Below the pieces are notes generated by a model. The model ran no database searches and was not told the DNA's origin. It saw only the letters and a program-made list of their open reading frames with translations. The position numbers and the translations under genes are program-made. Positions 1 to 11,908 of a stretch of DNA of 64,000 bases are shown here, piece after piece. The DNA comes from Dugong dugon (Eukaryota > Chordata > Mammalia > Sirenia > Dugongidae). Where the stretch lies: positions 70,606,941-70,670,940 of the forward strand of contig CM057467.1 in the NCBI GenBank assembly GCA_030035585.1, in the 5' to 3' direction. Every line of letters starts with the position of its first letter. Position 1 is the first letter of the stretch.

Positions 1-655
1 TTGAGCAGCCATCTAAGATGCATCAATTAGTCCCAACCCACCTGGAGCAAAGGAGAATGAAGAACATCAAAGACACAAAGAAAATATCAGCCCAAGAGAC
101 AAAAGGGCCACATAAACCAGAGACTCCATCAGCCTGAGACCAGAAGAACTAGATAGTGCCTGGCTACCACCAATGACCACCCTGACAGGGAACACAACAG
201 AGAGTCCCTGATGGAGTGGGAAAAAAGTGTGGAGCAGAACTCAAATTCACATAAAAAGACCAGACTTAATGGTCTGACTGAGACTAGAGGAACCCCTAAA
301 GCCAAGGCCCCCTGACGCTCTGTTGGTGCAGAACTAAAACCATCCCCAAAGCCCACTCTTCAGACAAAGATTAGACAGGACTATAAAACATAAAATAATA
401 CTCGTGAAGTGTGTGCTTCTTAGTTCAAGGAGACACAGGAGACCAAATGAGCGGCTTCTGTCCAGAAGCAGGATGACCAAAGACAGGAAGGGGCAAGAAC
501 TAGTTGGATGGACATGGGAAGCCAAGGGTGGAAAGGGGGAGTGTGCTGTCACATTATAGGGATTGCAACTAGTTTCACATAACAATATGTGTATAAATTT
601 TTGTATGAGAAATTAACTTGAGCTGTAAACTTTCACCTAAAGCACAATAAAAAAG
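1..655 (+). mobile_element. L1 3' UTR, copy A (5' end outside window)
   Basis: This is the 3' untranslated end of an afrotherian-type L1 element. It is recognised because the same sequence recurs at about 1875-2860 and, more distantly, at 21990-22729 and 34893-35353. Shared landmarks are CATCTAAGATGCATCAATT, an ACCAGAAGAACTAGA block, a run of LINE-type CAAAGATTAGACAGG, and a final TGTAAACTTTCACCTAAAGC followed by an A-rich tail. No coding sequence remains in this part. Confidence 0.8.
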
Positions 656-2922
656 AAAAGACACTACCTGATTTTAGATCCTATTATACCGCCACCGTAG
701 TCAAAACAGCCTGGTACTGGTACAACAACAGATACATAGACCAATGGAACAGAATTCAGAATCTGGACATATATTCAGCTACCTATGAGCAGCTGATATT
801 TGACAAAGGCCCAAAGTCTGTTAATTGGGGAAAAGACAGTCTCTTTAACAAATGGTGCTGGCATAACTGGATATCCATCAGCAAAAAACTGAAACAAGAC
901 CCATACCTCACACCATGCACAAAAACTAACTCAAAATGGATCAAAATATAAAATAAAAAATGATAAAGATCATGGAAGGAAAAGTAGAGACAACACTAGG
1001 AGCCCTAATACATGCCATAAACAGAATACAAACCATAAGTAACAATGCACAACCACCAGAAGAGAGACTAGATAACTGGGAGCTCCTAAAAATCAATACT
1101 TACACTCAGCAAAAGACTTCACCAAAAGAGTCAAAAGACAACCTACAGACTGGCAAAAAATTTTTGGCTATGACAAATCTGATCAGCGTCTAATCTCTAA
1201 AATCTATAAGATACTGCAAAACCTCAACAACAAAAAGACAAATAACCCAATTAAAAAATGGGCAAAGGATATGAACAGGCACTTCGCCAAAGAAGGTATT
1301 CAGGCAGCTAACAGACACATGAAGAAATGCTCACGATCATTAGTCATTAGAGAAATGCAGATCAAAACTGCAATGAGGTATCATCTCATCCTAACAAGGC
1401 TAGCATTAATCCAAAAAACATAAAATAATAAACTTCAGAGAGGTTGTAGAGAGACGGGAACACTTATACACTGTTGGTGGGAATGTAAAATGGTACAACC
1501 ACTTTGGAAGTTGATTTGGCACTTCCTTAAAAAGCTAGAAATAGAAGTAACATACGATCCAGCAATCCCACTCCTTGGAATATATCCTAGAGAAATAAGA
1601 GCCATCACATGAATACATATATGCACACCCATGTTCATTGCAGTACTGTTCACAATAGCAAAAAGATGGAAACAACCTAGGTGCCCATCAACGGATGAAT
1701 GGATAAACAAATTATGGTATATCCACACAATGGAATACTATGCAACGATAAAGAACAATGATGAAGCTGTGAAACATCTTATAACATGGAGTAATTTGGA
1801 GGGCATTATGCTGAGTGAATTTCGTCAGTCACAGAAGGATAAATATTGCATAAGATCACTATTATAAGAATTCAAGAAAAGGTTTAAACACAGAAGAAAA
1901 CATTCTTTGATGATTACAAGGGTGGAGAGGGAAGGTGAGGCTTACTCACTAACTAGATAGTAGACAAGAATTATCTTAGGTGAAGGGAAGGACAGCACAC
2001 ACTACAGGGGAAGTCAGCACAACTGGACTAAACCAAAGCTAAGAAGTTTCCTGAATACAATCAAACACTTTGAGGGACAGAGTAGCAGGGGTGGGGGTCT
2101 GGGGACCATGCTTTCAGGGGACATCTAGGTCAATTGGCATAACAAAGTTTATTAAGAAAATGTTCTGCATCCTACTTTGGTGAGTGGCGTCTGGGGTCTT
2201 AAAAGCTCACAAGTGGCCATCTAAGATGCATCAATTGGTCCCAACCACCTGGAGTAAAAAAGAATGAAGAACACCAAAAACACAAGGAAAGTAGTAGCCC
2301 AAGAGACAGAAAGGCCCACATAAACCAGAGATTTCATCAGCCTGAGACCAGAAGAACTAGATGGTGCCAGCTACCACCAATGACCGCCCTGACAGGGAAA
2401 ACAACAGACAGCCCCTGATGGAGCAGGAGAAAGGTGGGGTGCAGAACTCAAATTCTAGTAAAAAGGCCTGACTGAGACTGGAGGAACCCCAAAAAGCATG
2501 GCCCCCAGATTCTCTATCAGCCCAGAACTAAAACAATTTCCGAGGCCAACTCTTCAGACAAAGATTGGACTGGACTGTAGGACATAAAATGATACTCATG
2601 AAGAGTGTGCTTCTTAGCTCAAGTAGATACCTGAGACTAAATGGGCAGCTTCTGTCCAGAGGTGAGATGAGAAGGCAGAGAGGTTAGAAGCTGGCTGAAT
2701 GGACATGGGGAATTAGGAGTGGAAAGGAGGAGTGTGCTGTCACAGTAAAGGGAGAGCAATTAGGGTCACATAACAATGTATGTATAAATTTTTGTATAAG
2801 AGACTAACTTGAAATGTAAACTTTCACTTAAACTACAACAATAAACAAAAAAAAAATAAGAAAAATGAAAATAAACTTAAAATATTTGTAAAATGTAAAA
2901 AAAAGAAAAGAAAAGAAAAAGC
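656..2922 (+). mobile_element. 5'-truncated L1 element, copy B (end of ORF2 plus 3' UTR)
   Basis: Sequence from about 660 to 1870 encodes the degraded C-terminal part of L1 ORF2, the endonuclease/reverse transcriptase protein; recognisable parts include ACACTGTTGGTGGGAATGTA and the tract encoding WYIHTMEYYATIK near 1715. It has in-frame stops and is dead. From about 1875 it continues into the same 3' UTR as copy A and ends in a long A-rich tail (2835-2922). Copy A lies directly upstream in the same direction, so one element inserted at or near the tail of the other. Confidence 0.85.
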
Positions 2923-2924
2923 TC

Positions 2925-3335
2925 TAATGCTTTATAATCTTGCTCCTCCCAAGATCTTGCATATATTGTTCCCTCTGCCTGGAACATTTTCCCCTTGCTC
3001 TTCACATAACTGGCTATTCTCATCCTTCAGATACCAGATCAGATGTCACCTCCTCGGAAAGACCTTCCTTGTCCTTGCCAACCTGCCTAAAACACTCACC
3101 CCCACATCCCTCCCTAGCCATTCCCCATCATGCCACACTTTTTATTTTATAAGTTCTTGTTTCAATTGAAAATTATCTTCTTTGTTTATTATCTGTCTCC
3201 CCTCATAAGAATGTAAGCTCCAGGAAGGCAGAGGTCTTGTCTGTGTTGTTCAGTTCTGTGTTCTCAACATTTAGAACAGTGCCTGGCTTGTAAGAGGCAC
3301 TCAAATAAATTCATGTTGTCTGAATAGTTTCCATT
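2925..3335 (+). repeat. L2 (LINE-2) 3' end
   Basis: The sequence has the usual L2 order: a pyrimidine-rich stretch (CTGGAACATTTTCCC, TTCAGATACCAGATCAGATGTCACCTCC), then GAATGTAAGCTCC, GAACAGTGCCTGGC and the terminal CTCAAATAAATTCATG. These are remnants of an old mammalian LINE without coding capacity. A second short L2-like piece (GCAGGGATCATGTCTATCTTG) lies at about 3460-3560. Confidence 0.75.
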
Positions 3336-3644
3336 CATCCTTCAGGTCTGAAATCTTTCCTGTCTCCGTTGCTGGGCGAGGTATTTCTGCTATGTGTTTG
3401 CATAGAACCCGCACTTCCCCACTGTAACACTAAAACAGCTGTAGTTTCTTGCATCTGATCCCTTGCTAGACTATAACTCAATGACAGCAGGGATCATGTC
3501 TATCTTGTTCACATGTGTGTCCCCAGTGTTAAGCACAGTGTTTGGATATAGCTGGAAGTGATAAATTACTTGAAGGATCTGATCACCATACTGTCCTATA
3601 AAGAGTTTGGAAGAAGAGTTAGTGATGGGTATATAGAAACTAAT

Positions 3645-3852
3645 CCCTGTGTGGTGCAAACAATTAATGTGCTTGGCTGCTAACCAAAAGATTGGAGGTT
3701 CAAGTCCACCAGAGGTGCCTCAGAAGAAAGGCCTGATGATCTACTTGTGAAAAACCAGTCATTAAAAACCCTATGAAGCACAGCTCTACTCTGACACACA
3801 TAGGATTGCCCCGAGTCAGGGTCAACTTGGTGGCAACTGGTGGTGGATACAG
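3645..3852 (+). mobile_element. AfroSINE (subtype with GGTGGCACAAA-type head)
   Basis: A tRNA-derived short retroposon specific to Afrotheria. Visible parts are GTGCTTGGCTGCTAACCAAAAG, the B-box-like GGTTCAAGTCC, AACCCTATGAAGCACAG and the tail CGAGTCAGGGTCAACTTGGTGGCAACTGG. It is diverged and not a tRNA gene. Confidence 0.85.
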
Positions 3853-5235
3853 AAACTAAGCACAAAAAAAAAAGGAGACAATTGTTAACTCTAGGAAGAC
3901 CTAAAAGCTTAACTAGAATGGAAATGCAACCACAGAGCCCAACACAGCTTGGCTGTGAATATTTACATAGTCATAATTAGGGCCGACACAACTGTATTAA
4001 GTATTTTAGATTGTATTAGTTGTTAAAGTGTTGAAATATTTCTACACTGGTTAGTAAATAGTGGCTACCCCAAGCTCCCTGAGTACCCCACCCCCACTGC
4101 CCCAGTGCCATCTCCCTAATCTCAGAATTCTCTGGACCTTCCCAGGATCTAGCAACTAAAGAGATAATACTTAGCACACTCAGGGGCCTCATGACCCTAC
4201 TGGAGAGGCTAGCACTGCTGCTGGCTTCCCCCAAGGACTTGCCTCAGCCCTGCTTATTACGCCTACTCAGGCCTGGCAGAGGAGCTCAAATTCCAACCCA
4301 AATCTATTTCGTAGAAGAACAGTCTGCTTTTTCTCTGCACCATGATGCCACTTGTTAATGATGATCATGTTATCTATGGGACATCCCTTTTGTATGGTCC
4401 CTGGCATCTTTCTTCAATCTCAGGGGAACAGGGCCAAGCCTGTGTGAACACCAGGAACTGACTGTAAGTAGAAAAATGGAGAAAGTTGTCTGATACAATG
4501 TTAAGAAATAAGAATAGAATATGTAGTTGTTGACGCAAGAATCAGTGCTAAAAGCAGACTACACACAAACACACACACACACACTGCTTCAGCAGGAAGG
4601 GGCAAGGAGAAATGAAAACAAATAACGTGTAGGCGCATACTCTCTTTCCTGTTTCCCTTATTTTTGGGATTTCTGTTCTTATCACTGTATTATTTGCACA
4701 ATAAAAACAATTCACTACGGAAGAAGGAAAGACTGAGAAAATATGAGCCCCTGAGTGGCCCGTGGCCATGTCTTGAGTCCAGCTGCAACTCTTGGCCTTC
4801 CAAAGTCATTCTGATGGCAGCACTTATAAAGAAGCTGGCTTTTTCTGGACAAGGGAGAGAAGGAGAAAAAATGCATCACGTGGGCCATGTCAAGAGGCTG
4901 CGGTTCTTTGCTTTTATGCTGCAGATGTTAGTGTCATCACAACACTTGATGTGAAGCTCTCACCTGGGCTGGGAAGGTGTGGCTGTGACCAGGTGCTCCC
5001 CAGCCAAGGCCTTTTCGTATCTGATGGTTGTTACCATTCCCTGTTCATTTGTTTTGATTCTCCTGGCTGGGGCTTGGGTTTGGCCTGGAGGGAGGAAGGA
5101 CCAGTATAGGATTCTCTGTAATTGAAGGACAGAGGCTAACGTGACCTTAGCCAGCAAAGAAAACAGTGAAACAACATTCATGCTTAGGTTTTGGAGCTGG
5201 GGCCCAGTGATTTTTATTTTGCCTTGCTTACATCT
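3853..5235. other. No gene recognised; short CA repeat
   Basis: I see no gene or clear repeat family in this stretch except a small impure (CA)n microsatellite at about 4561-4584. Open reading frames here are short, overlap on both strands and show no family motif. Confidence 0.5.
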
Positions 5236-5630
5236 CATACTTCACTTGATTTTATTCTGTTCTCTGGATCACCATTCCCTTCTGATTCCATAGCTTTTCC
5301 CAGGCTGTTCCTTCAGCCTGGAGTGCCCTTTCTGGTACATCTTGACCTGGCTAAATCCTGCCCATCGTTGGTGCAACTTTTCCCAATCTCCTTTGGGGAA
5401 TGAATCATTCCCTCCGCTGGCTCCCACGGCACTTGGTTTGTATCTTTCTTATGGCCACTGTATTTTCTTGCAGTACATTATAGTTATTTATGTCTATGTC
5501 TGTTTCTCCCACTAAATCATGAGCTTCTTAAGGTGGCCAAGAAACATGTCTTATCCAACTCTGATTCCCCACACAGCGTGGCCAACGTCTGGCATATGGT
5601 AGGTACTCAGTCAACATGTGGGATGACATT
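5236..5630 (+). repeat. L2 (LINE-2) 3' end
   Basis: L2 landmarks in order: CCAGGCTGTTCCTTCAGCCTGGAGTGCC, CTTGACCTGGCTAAATCC, TGAGCTTCTTAAGG, and TGGCATATGGTAGGTACTCAGTCAACATG at the end. Old and noncoding. Confidence 0.75.
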
Positions 5631-5844
5631 AAATTACAATGACTGAATTCTTCCTCTTTATGTGTCATTGGACTTTCTGGGAAGGCTATTGAGATTGTAG
5701 GCAGATGATCAATTGGTTTTATGTCCATTTCTTTCCTGTGCATTTTGAGAGGGGCAGGAAGAGAAAGAGAGTTAAAGCTATCTGTGGATCCATATTGCAA
5801 GGATTTCAGCTGGAGCCCCTTAGAGGGGATGATAATATGAATAA

Positions 5845-6075
5845 TAACTAACATGTGCAAAGACTCTCACTTACGTTTTCACCCCATTAACTCTGCAGAG
5901 TCTCACAAGGACTCTAGGAAATAGACTGAGTGGGCAGAATTTGGCTTGTCCAATTTTACAGGTGAGGAAACTAAGGCTCAGAAAAACGAAGTGATTTGGT
6001 CACAATTACATAAACTCAAAGTAGAGCTGGAACTCAAACCTACCTCCTTTGACTCCAAATCCCAAACTGTTGGGA
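5845..6075 (+). repeat. MIR SINE
   Basis: MIR core and flanks are readable: CCAATTTTACAGGTGAGGAAACTAAGGCTCAGAAAA followed by GGTCACA...AGTAGAGCTGGAACTCAAACC. The run is longer than twenty bases but interrupted by substitutions. A further weak MIR-like piece (TGTCTGTAAAATGAG) lies at about 6305-6420. Confidence 0.7.
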
Positions 6076-6424
6076 TTGCCAAGGTGACTAGGGCAGAGGC
6101 TCCCTTTGCACACAGTAGGTGCTTGATAAAGATTTGCAGCGTGAAGGCAGGAAACTTGTGGTTTAACCGTTGATAAGGAGGACTTGCATTAGGCCCCAGT
6201 TGTTACCCTCATGCAAATTTACCTGCTCAGCTAGGGATTTAGCTGCTCTAGGGCAGAGACCATGACATTTCTCTCCCCGAAGCTCAGGTTTTTAGCAAGC
6301 CCTGCACTTTGACTGGGTCCCGGTTTCCATGTCTGTAAAATGAGTAGGCTGAGCTGGAAGTTTAAATTGGGTCTCATTCACACCAGCATCCAGCACAGAG
6401 CCTGGCCCACAGTTTCCATCACCC

Positions 6425-7355
6425 TCCCCATGGACAACTCCCAACTCCAACACTAGAGGCCTCCAGGACTCCAGCTGACATGATGGAGCGCGTACCCTGC
6501 ACGTTACAGCCTCTTCCCAGGCTGGCTTCGGAAACCAAGCCTCCTCCAGACAGCGGGGCTGCTCCGCTCACGTGGCTCAGGTTGGGAGCCTCATTAGTCA
6601 TGTCAGATGACATAGTTAACACTTGGGGCTGGCCCAGTCAGTTCATCAAAAGCTCCTATGTGCCTGGCTCCATCACTGCAGCTGAGGAACTACTGTATGT
6701 GGAGCAGGCAGCACATCAGAGAAGCAGCGCCAGAGTACTTCCAAATTGGTTTTGATTAATTACATAGACATGTCTTTAATTGGTGCCAGGGTAGCGGCCA
6801 GAGAATTTATGGGAAAGCAGGATGTTATGCTTTCATTCCCTGAAGTCCCATAAAACAATGAAAGATGAGGAACAGAATCACTGCTCGTTGAAAATTTATC
6901 GACCGTGCAGACCCAGAAAACACAAATAACTATCTGAATCGAAACCTAACCTCATTTTCCCAACTCACTGGAAGCCATGCATGTTCTCCTCTGTGCTCCT
7001 GCCTGTGTGCCGAGATATACAGCTAAGCAAAAGGTGTGATTTCTAAAAAATGGGTACCTTAGCACATAGGTGGCACACTCTGCTCCCCCCAGACCCTCCC
7101 AGAGAAGATGTGTGCTCAGAGGTATCTGGGAAGACCCTCCCCCTCAAAAACACCTCTCCCTCCAGCCTGTCACCGTCTTATGAACTGGCATCAGAGTCTG
7201 ATTCCCTCGGGGTGAAGCATTCATTCACCCATTCATTCTTTTTCACCACTCAGATATCTAAGACCCATACATTGAGTATATACTACATACAACACACTGT
7301 TCTGGTATAGAGAATACAGAATTGAATCAAGTACAGACCCTTCCCTCAGGAACTG
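6425..7355. other. No gene or repeat recognised
   Basis: The stretch contains only short overlapping frames without family motifs. A few phrases near 7200-7350 (CATTCATTCACCCATTC, ACTGTTCTGG, TCAGGAACTGG) resemble the 5' parts of old L2/CR1-like repeats, but not clearly enough to call. Confidence 0.4.
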
Positions 7356-7360
7356 GTTAT

Positions 7361-7859
7361 TGTCTTAGTCATCTAGTGCTGCTATAACAGAAATACCACA
7401 AGTGGATGGCTTTAACAAAGAAGTTAATTTCCTCACAGTAAAGTAGGCTAAAAGTCCAAATTCAGGGCGTCAGCTCCGGAGAAGGCTTTCTCTCTCTGTT
7501 GGCCTTCTCATCAATCCTTCCCCGGACTAAGGGCTTCTTCCTGCAGGGACCCCAGGTCCAACAGATGTGCTCTGATCCTGGCCCTGCTTTCTTGGTGGTA
7601 TGAGGTCCTCAACTCTCTGCTTGCTTCCCTTTCCTTTTATCTCTTATAAGATAAAAGGTGTTGCAGGCCACACCCCAGGGAAACTCCCTTTACATTGGAT
7701 CAGGGATGTGACCTTAGTAAGGGTGTTACAGTTCCAACCTAATCCTCTTTAACATAAAATTATAATCACAAAATGGAGGGCAACCACACAATACTGGGAA
7801 TCATGGCCCAGCCAAACTGATACACACATTTTTTGGCGGACATAATTCAATCCATGACA
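7361..7859 (-). mobile_element. Solo LTR, ERVL/MaLR-like
   Basis: A 499-bp unit that on the minus strand begins TGTCATGGATTGAATTATGTCCG and ends GATGACTAAGACA, that is TG...CA. The same LTR type is found on the plus strand at 57580-57831 (partial) and 59373-59824. Flanking pentamers GTTAT (7356-7360) and GCTAT (7860-7864) differ by one base, as expected for an old 5-bp target duplication. No internal retroviral sequence is attached, so it is a recombined solo LTR. I cannot assign the subfamily name. Confidence 0.75.
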
Positions 7860-7924
7860 GCTATCTAGAAGAAAAGAGAGGACAAGTCCAAGGATGAAAT
7901 AAGGCATGGTGGGTGACATCACAT

Positions 7925-8150
7925 AGAAGATAAAGCACTGGGATTTGGCACCAAGGGGACTTGGGTTCAAATCTCAGCTCTGGTTCTTATTCTGAGCCAC
8001 TTTAGATAGTTACTTTGATTCTCCTAGTTTTAACTACGGAATGGGATAATAATGCCTACTGCACATGGCGATTATGAGGCTTATAAGAGTTAGCAGGATT
8101 GAAAGTACCCAACACAGGGCCTGGCACAGATCAATAAATGGTTGCCAATT
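7925..8150 (+). repeat. MIR SINE
   Basis: Readable MIR features are ACTTGGGTTCAAATCTCAGCTCTG, AATGGGATAATAATGCCTAC, and CAGGGCCTGGCACAGATCAATAAATGG. Noncoding ancient mammalian SINE. Confidence 0.75.
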
Positions 8151-8179
8151 CTGAGTGTCACCAGGGAGCTTCTGATAGA

Positions 8180-8535
8180 GTGCTATGTGAGTGTTCATGT
8201 CTTCATGGAACCAATGTTTACAGATCACAGACTCTGTGCCAGGCCCTGTGCTGGGCATTAGAGATTCCATTAGGGAGGTCATACTGCCTTCACCAGATTG
8301 CCGTCCGCTAGGAAGTGCGATGACATAGTATGATAAGAAAGGCAAAGTGTTACAGGAATGCTGAGAGAGTCTGTTCAGGGCCAGCGGGCAGAAAAGGAGA
8401 AAGTGGTCATGTCTACCCGGGGAAATCAGGAAAGAATTGCCTGCGGAGATGATGCATGAGCTAAGTCTTGAAAGATGAGAAGATTTTCATTTGCAGATAA
8501 AGCAAGAAAAGATCCATGCTCACGGCCATAGTTTC
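8180..8535 (+). repeat. Ancient LINE (L2/CR1-like) fragment
   Basis: Phrases such as TGTGCCAGGCCCTGTGCTGGGCATTAGAGAT and the following text on a gain or loss of tract are typical of old L2/CR1-type interspersed repeats. The family assignment is approximate; there is no coding sequence. Confidence 0.45.
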
Positions 8536-8539
8536 CTTC

Positions 8540-8845
8540 TTTCTGTTCCTGAAACAAGCAAAGCTTATCCCCTGGGATCTTGGAATCAGCTGCTTCTTTG
8601 CATGGAAAATTCTTCTCCCAGATCCTCCCATAACTGCCTCCTTCTTGACATTTTTAAGCTGGTGTTTTCTTATTTATTCATTTATTACATGCCTCCTCCA
8701 CTAGAATGAAAGGTCCATGAGAACCTGAGATCTTGGCTGTCTTGTTATTCACTCTATTGCAACAAACACATAGAACACTGCCTAGCATATCGCAGGTGTT
8801 CAATATATTTGTTGCATGAATAAACAAATAAATGAACAACAGGAG
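8540..8845 (+). repeat. L2 (LINE-2) 3' end
   Basis: CTTCTTTGCATGGAAAATTC, GAATGAAAGGTCCATGAGAACC, TAGAACACTGCCTAGCATATCGCAGG and the terminal TTGTTGCATGAATAAACAAATAAATGAAC follow the L2 3' consensus order. Confidence 0.75.
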
Positions 8846-9630
8846 GTGTAAGAGGGCATGCTGCAATCAAGGAACTATTAAGGACGGTGACTGGCATACA
8901 GGGGACGTTGAATTTTTTTTTTTTCCATAAAATTGAACACTGAGGAATGCCTGAAGCAAATGCCATAGGAATTGGGTTGGGAGGTAGTAGAAGAGGAGGC
9001 CTCTGAGCTGTGCCTTGATATCAGAGAAGGATAACAACCTGATGGGGATGTTGGGGAGGGGATCGGGATGATTAAGTCAAATCACTTTTAAATCTCTTCC
9101 AACCTTGAGCTTCTAAGAATTTCTCCTGAACAGATCATCTCTTGCCACCTGGCCTGGTCCCCTTACTCACATCCCTGCTTTCCACTCCACCCTGTCTGGA
9201 GGATATTATAGGGACATCTGACACACCATTTCCTGCCAATGTAAATCATAGACCGATGTGTGATGCTTGTTCTCAGTTTTTACCATCCCCCAGGTAGAGA
9301 TAGCCCCATAACTCAGGGTGGAGGCCCCAAGCAAAACTGGCCTTTCCACAGGGTGGCAAACAAGGGGGAATTGTTTACCCACCAGCACCTTCCTGGCATT
9401 GCTCCCAGGTAATTTTATGTCCTCTGGTCCTGGATCTGCTCCTTAGTTGGATGCACCTCAGTTCACTTGCTGAAGCACTGATGTGTGACTGTTTAACTGC
9501 CTCTGCTTCCTCTCCCAGGGATCCTGGGCTTCAGGGAGCATGGGAAAGAGACAAGAAAGAGAGCTTTATATGAGGTAAGCCTTGACAGTAATAATAATGG
9601 CCAAAGACTAACTTACACAATGCTTAACAA
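8846..9630. other. No gene or repeat recognised
   Basis: Apart from a T tract near 8913-8925 nothing could be assigned here. Frames are short and unsupported. Confidence 0.45.
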
Positions 9631-9634
9631 TTTA

Positions 9635-9850
9635 CAAAGCCCTAAAGAACTCCTATTCATCCTTCAAGACCCAAGCACAAGCACAAATGTTACCTCTTTT
9701 CACCAGCCTTCATCTCTCCCACGTAGAGCTAATCCTTCCCTCTACACTTTGTAAAACCTCTATTACAGCCCATATTACACCGTAATTAATTAATTTATAT
9801 ATGTGGTTCATTTCCTCCATTAAACAATCAGCTCTTTGGGGGCAGATCTA
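9635..9850 (+). repeat. L2 (LINE-2) fragment
   Basis: ATTCATCCTTCAAGACCCAAGCACAAG, GTTACCTCTTTTCACCAGCC and AATCAGCTCTTTGGGGGCAGATC match the L2 3' region order. The terminal part is missing. Confidence 0.6.
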
Positions 9851-9884
9851 TCCTTTCCCAGTAAAACACATTTATTTCTTTCTT

Positions 9885-10580
9885 GAAAAGTAATTTTTAT
9901 TAGACTTATTTTTTCCTAATTACAAAAATAATATTTATAGTTACAATTATAAAAAAAATTACATATGTAAAAGTATAATGAAGAAAGTTTAAAAGCACCT
10001 ATAATTTCATCACCCAGATAAAACTACCATTAACATTTTGGATATATTTTGAAATATAAAAATATATCTATTTTTAGCACATAGAAAATAAAAATGGGAC
10101 TATCTGGTGCAGTCTGATTTTATCACCTATTATGAACATCTTCAAACATCATTGACAATTCTTCAAAGCATTATTTTATTTTATACATTATTTCATTTAA
10201 TGAGTGTATAATAATTTACCTAAAAATTTCTCCATTGTGGGATATTTGGGTTATTACCTTCTTTTTACTATTCTATACATAATGCTGCAATGAATAGCTG
10301 TATACATAAATCTTTTTTTTTTTTTTTTTTGTATACGTAAATTTTGTCAGCATCCCTATTTCCCTAAGATACATTCCTAGAAATGGAATTTCTAGGTCCA
10401 TTGGTTTAAACTCTTCTATGGTTCATGATGCTCACTGCCAAATTGCTGTGAAAAGTTATAACAATTTACAATTCCACCAATGCATGAGTGCACCCATCTC
10501 ACAACACCCTTATCTGCAATGAGTATTATCCCAATTATAGCTTTAACAATTCCAGCGTTCTTTTCACAACGCCCCTTAAG
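9885..10580 (-). mobile_element. Old L1 3' end, antisense
   Basis: On the plus strand this reads as the complement of an old L1 3' region: TAATTTCATCACCCAGATAAAACTACCATTAACATTTTGG, AATGCTGCAATGAATAGCTG, CCTAGAAATGGAATTTCTAGG, CAAATTGCTGTG, and TTACAATTCCACCAATGCATGAG, spread over 700 bp with substitutions. A pure T tract sits at about 10312-10331. No frame survives. Confidence 0.7.
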
Positions 10581-11449
10581 GTGAGTAATTTTTCTTAAAC
10601 ACAGCAGAAATTATACAACCAAACTTATATCTTCTTCCAAGACATCAACCTGAAAGAGTATATTTATTTGAACAGTGCTTCCACTACTTTAAGCAGTTCT
10701 ACAATTTTTATTTGAAAATTTCCTGCAAAGCAGACAACATATTCTTTTGAATCTAATTTTTAATATATTTCTGTCTTTGGAGAATGATTTTTGATTTTTG
10801 GCAACAGCCAAAGGTCATTTGGAACTCATGGTAAATGGGATGATAGCTCCAGCTGAGTTTGGGGTCAGAAATGAGGTGTAATTTTACAGTAATGAGATTC
10901 AGTCTGGTTTTTTTTTGATGACTTGTAAAGGGGAGTCCCACAGGAGTGCTGGGCAATAGTGTCATCATCGGAACAAGCGCTGAGCCTCCCAGCGTGACCA
11001 TTCCAAAACAGCCACGCTCCTCAGGTGGAGGCACGAGTCTAACTATGTAATTATGGTACCTCTACTCATGATTTCACTGTTATCCATGTATAACCCCAGG
11101 GACAAGCATGAACTTATTTCAGAGCTAGTTTCTTTCCCACTTCTCTCTTCAGCAAGCCCACTAGGGCCAGATGTGATTCCATGGCCATGACTTTAGAGGG
11201 AAAGTTTAGTGGGAAGGAGGGATGTGGCATGGTAATGGAAAGAGCCCTCCGAGTGCAGTCAGAAAAATTGTGTGTCTGATGCCTAGCAGTGCCTTTTACC
11301 AGCTGTGTGTCAGAACTGACTTGTAAATGAGGATCCTACTTCACAGATTTGGTAGGAGAAATGGGGAATGTATATAACTCCACACAGAGACACAAACACA
11401 TACAGACATACTACGTAACTAACATTTATTAGGTGCTTAATTTGTTCCA
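10581..11449. other. No gene or repeat recognised
   Basis: No family motif, RNA gene or splice-linked frame could be supported. An antisense frame of 93 codons at 10753-11034 has no recognisable domain and is probably chance. Confidence 0.4.
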
Positions 11450-11450
11450 G

Positions 11451-11615
11451 GAGCCCTGGTGGCAAAGTGGTTAAGAGCTCGGCTGCTAACCAAAAGGTCA
11501 GCAGTTTGAATCCACCAGGCGCTCCTTGGAAACCCTGTGGGGGCAGTTCTACTCTGTCCCATAGGGTTGCTATGAATCGACTCGACGGCAATGGGTTTGG
11601 GTTTTTTGGTTTACT
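11451..11615 (+). mobile_element. AfroSINE (GCAGTGG-type head), complete
   Basis: Well-preserved copy starting CCAGGAGCCCTGGTGG, with GCTGCTAACCAAAAGGTCAGC, the B-box-like GTTTGAATCC, GGGGGCAGTTCTACTCTG and the 3' tail ATGAATCGACTCGACGGCAATGGGTTTGG. It is one of the least diverged copies in the window and thus useful as an internal reference. Confidence 0.9.
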
Positions 11616-11692
11616 TTGTGCCAAGTACTGTGCTTTATATGCATGTGGCATACCCTGTTGATTGATCACCCAGAAGCCATTTCTCCCTTGAT

Positions 11693-11908
11693 ACCTCCCT
11701 GGGTGGCGCAAATGGTTAAATCTGCAATTACTAGCGAAAAGGTGAGCGGTTTGAATGCACCCAGAGGTTCCTATGGAGACAGACCCCACGATCTATTTCT
11801 GAAAAGTCACAGCCTTGAAAACCCTATGGAGTACAATTCTACTCTGCACACATGGGGTTGCCACGAATAGGAGTTGACTCACAGCAACTAACAACAACAC
11901 CACCTCCC
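11693..11908 (+). mobile_element. AfroSINE (GGCGCAAATGG-type head)
   Basis: Starts CTCCCTGGGTGGCGCAAATGG, passes through AGCGAAAAGGTGAGCGGTTTGAATG, ACCCTATGGAGTACAATTCTACTCTG and ends GAGTTGACTCACAGCAACTAACAACAACACC. It belongs to the second AfroSINE subtype, and sits only about 80 bp after the preceding copy of the first subtype. Confidence 0.9.

Noticed and set aside
11451-11615. tRNA-like A and B box sequence in AfroSINEs
   Set aside because: The boxes belong to tRNA-derived SINE heads; there is no cloverleaf with paired acceptor stem, so they are not tRNA genes.
11310-11789. Minus-strand 159-codon frame
   Set aside because: Most of it is antisense AfroSINE sequence (11451-11615 and after 11693).
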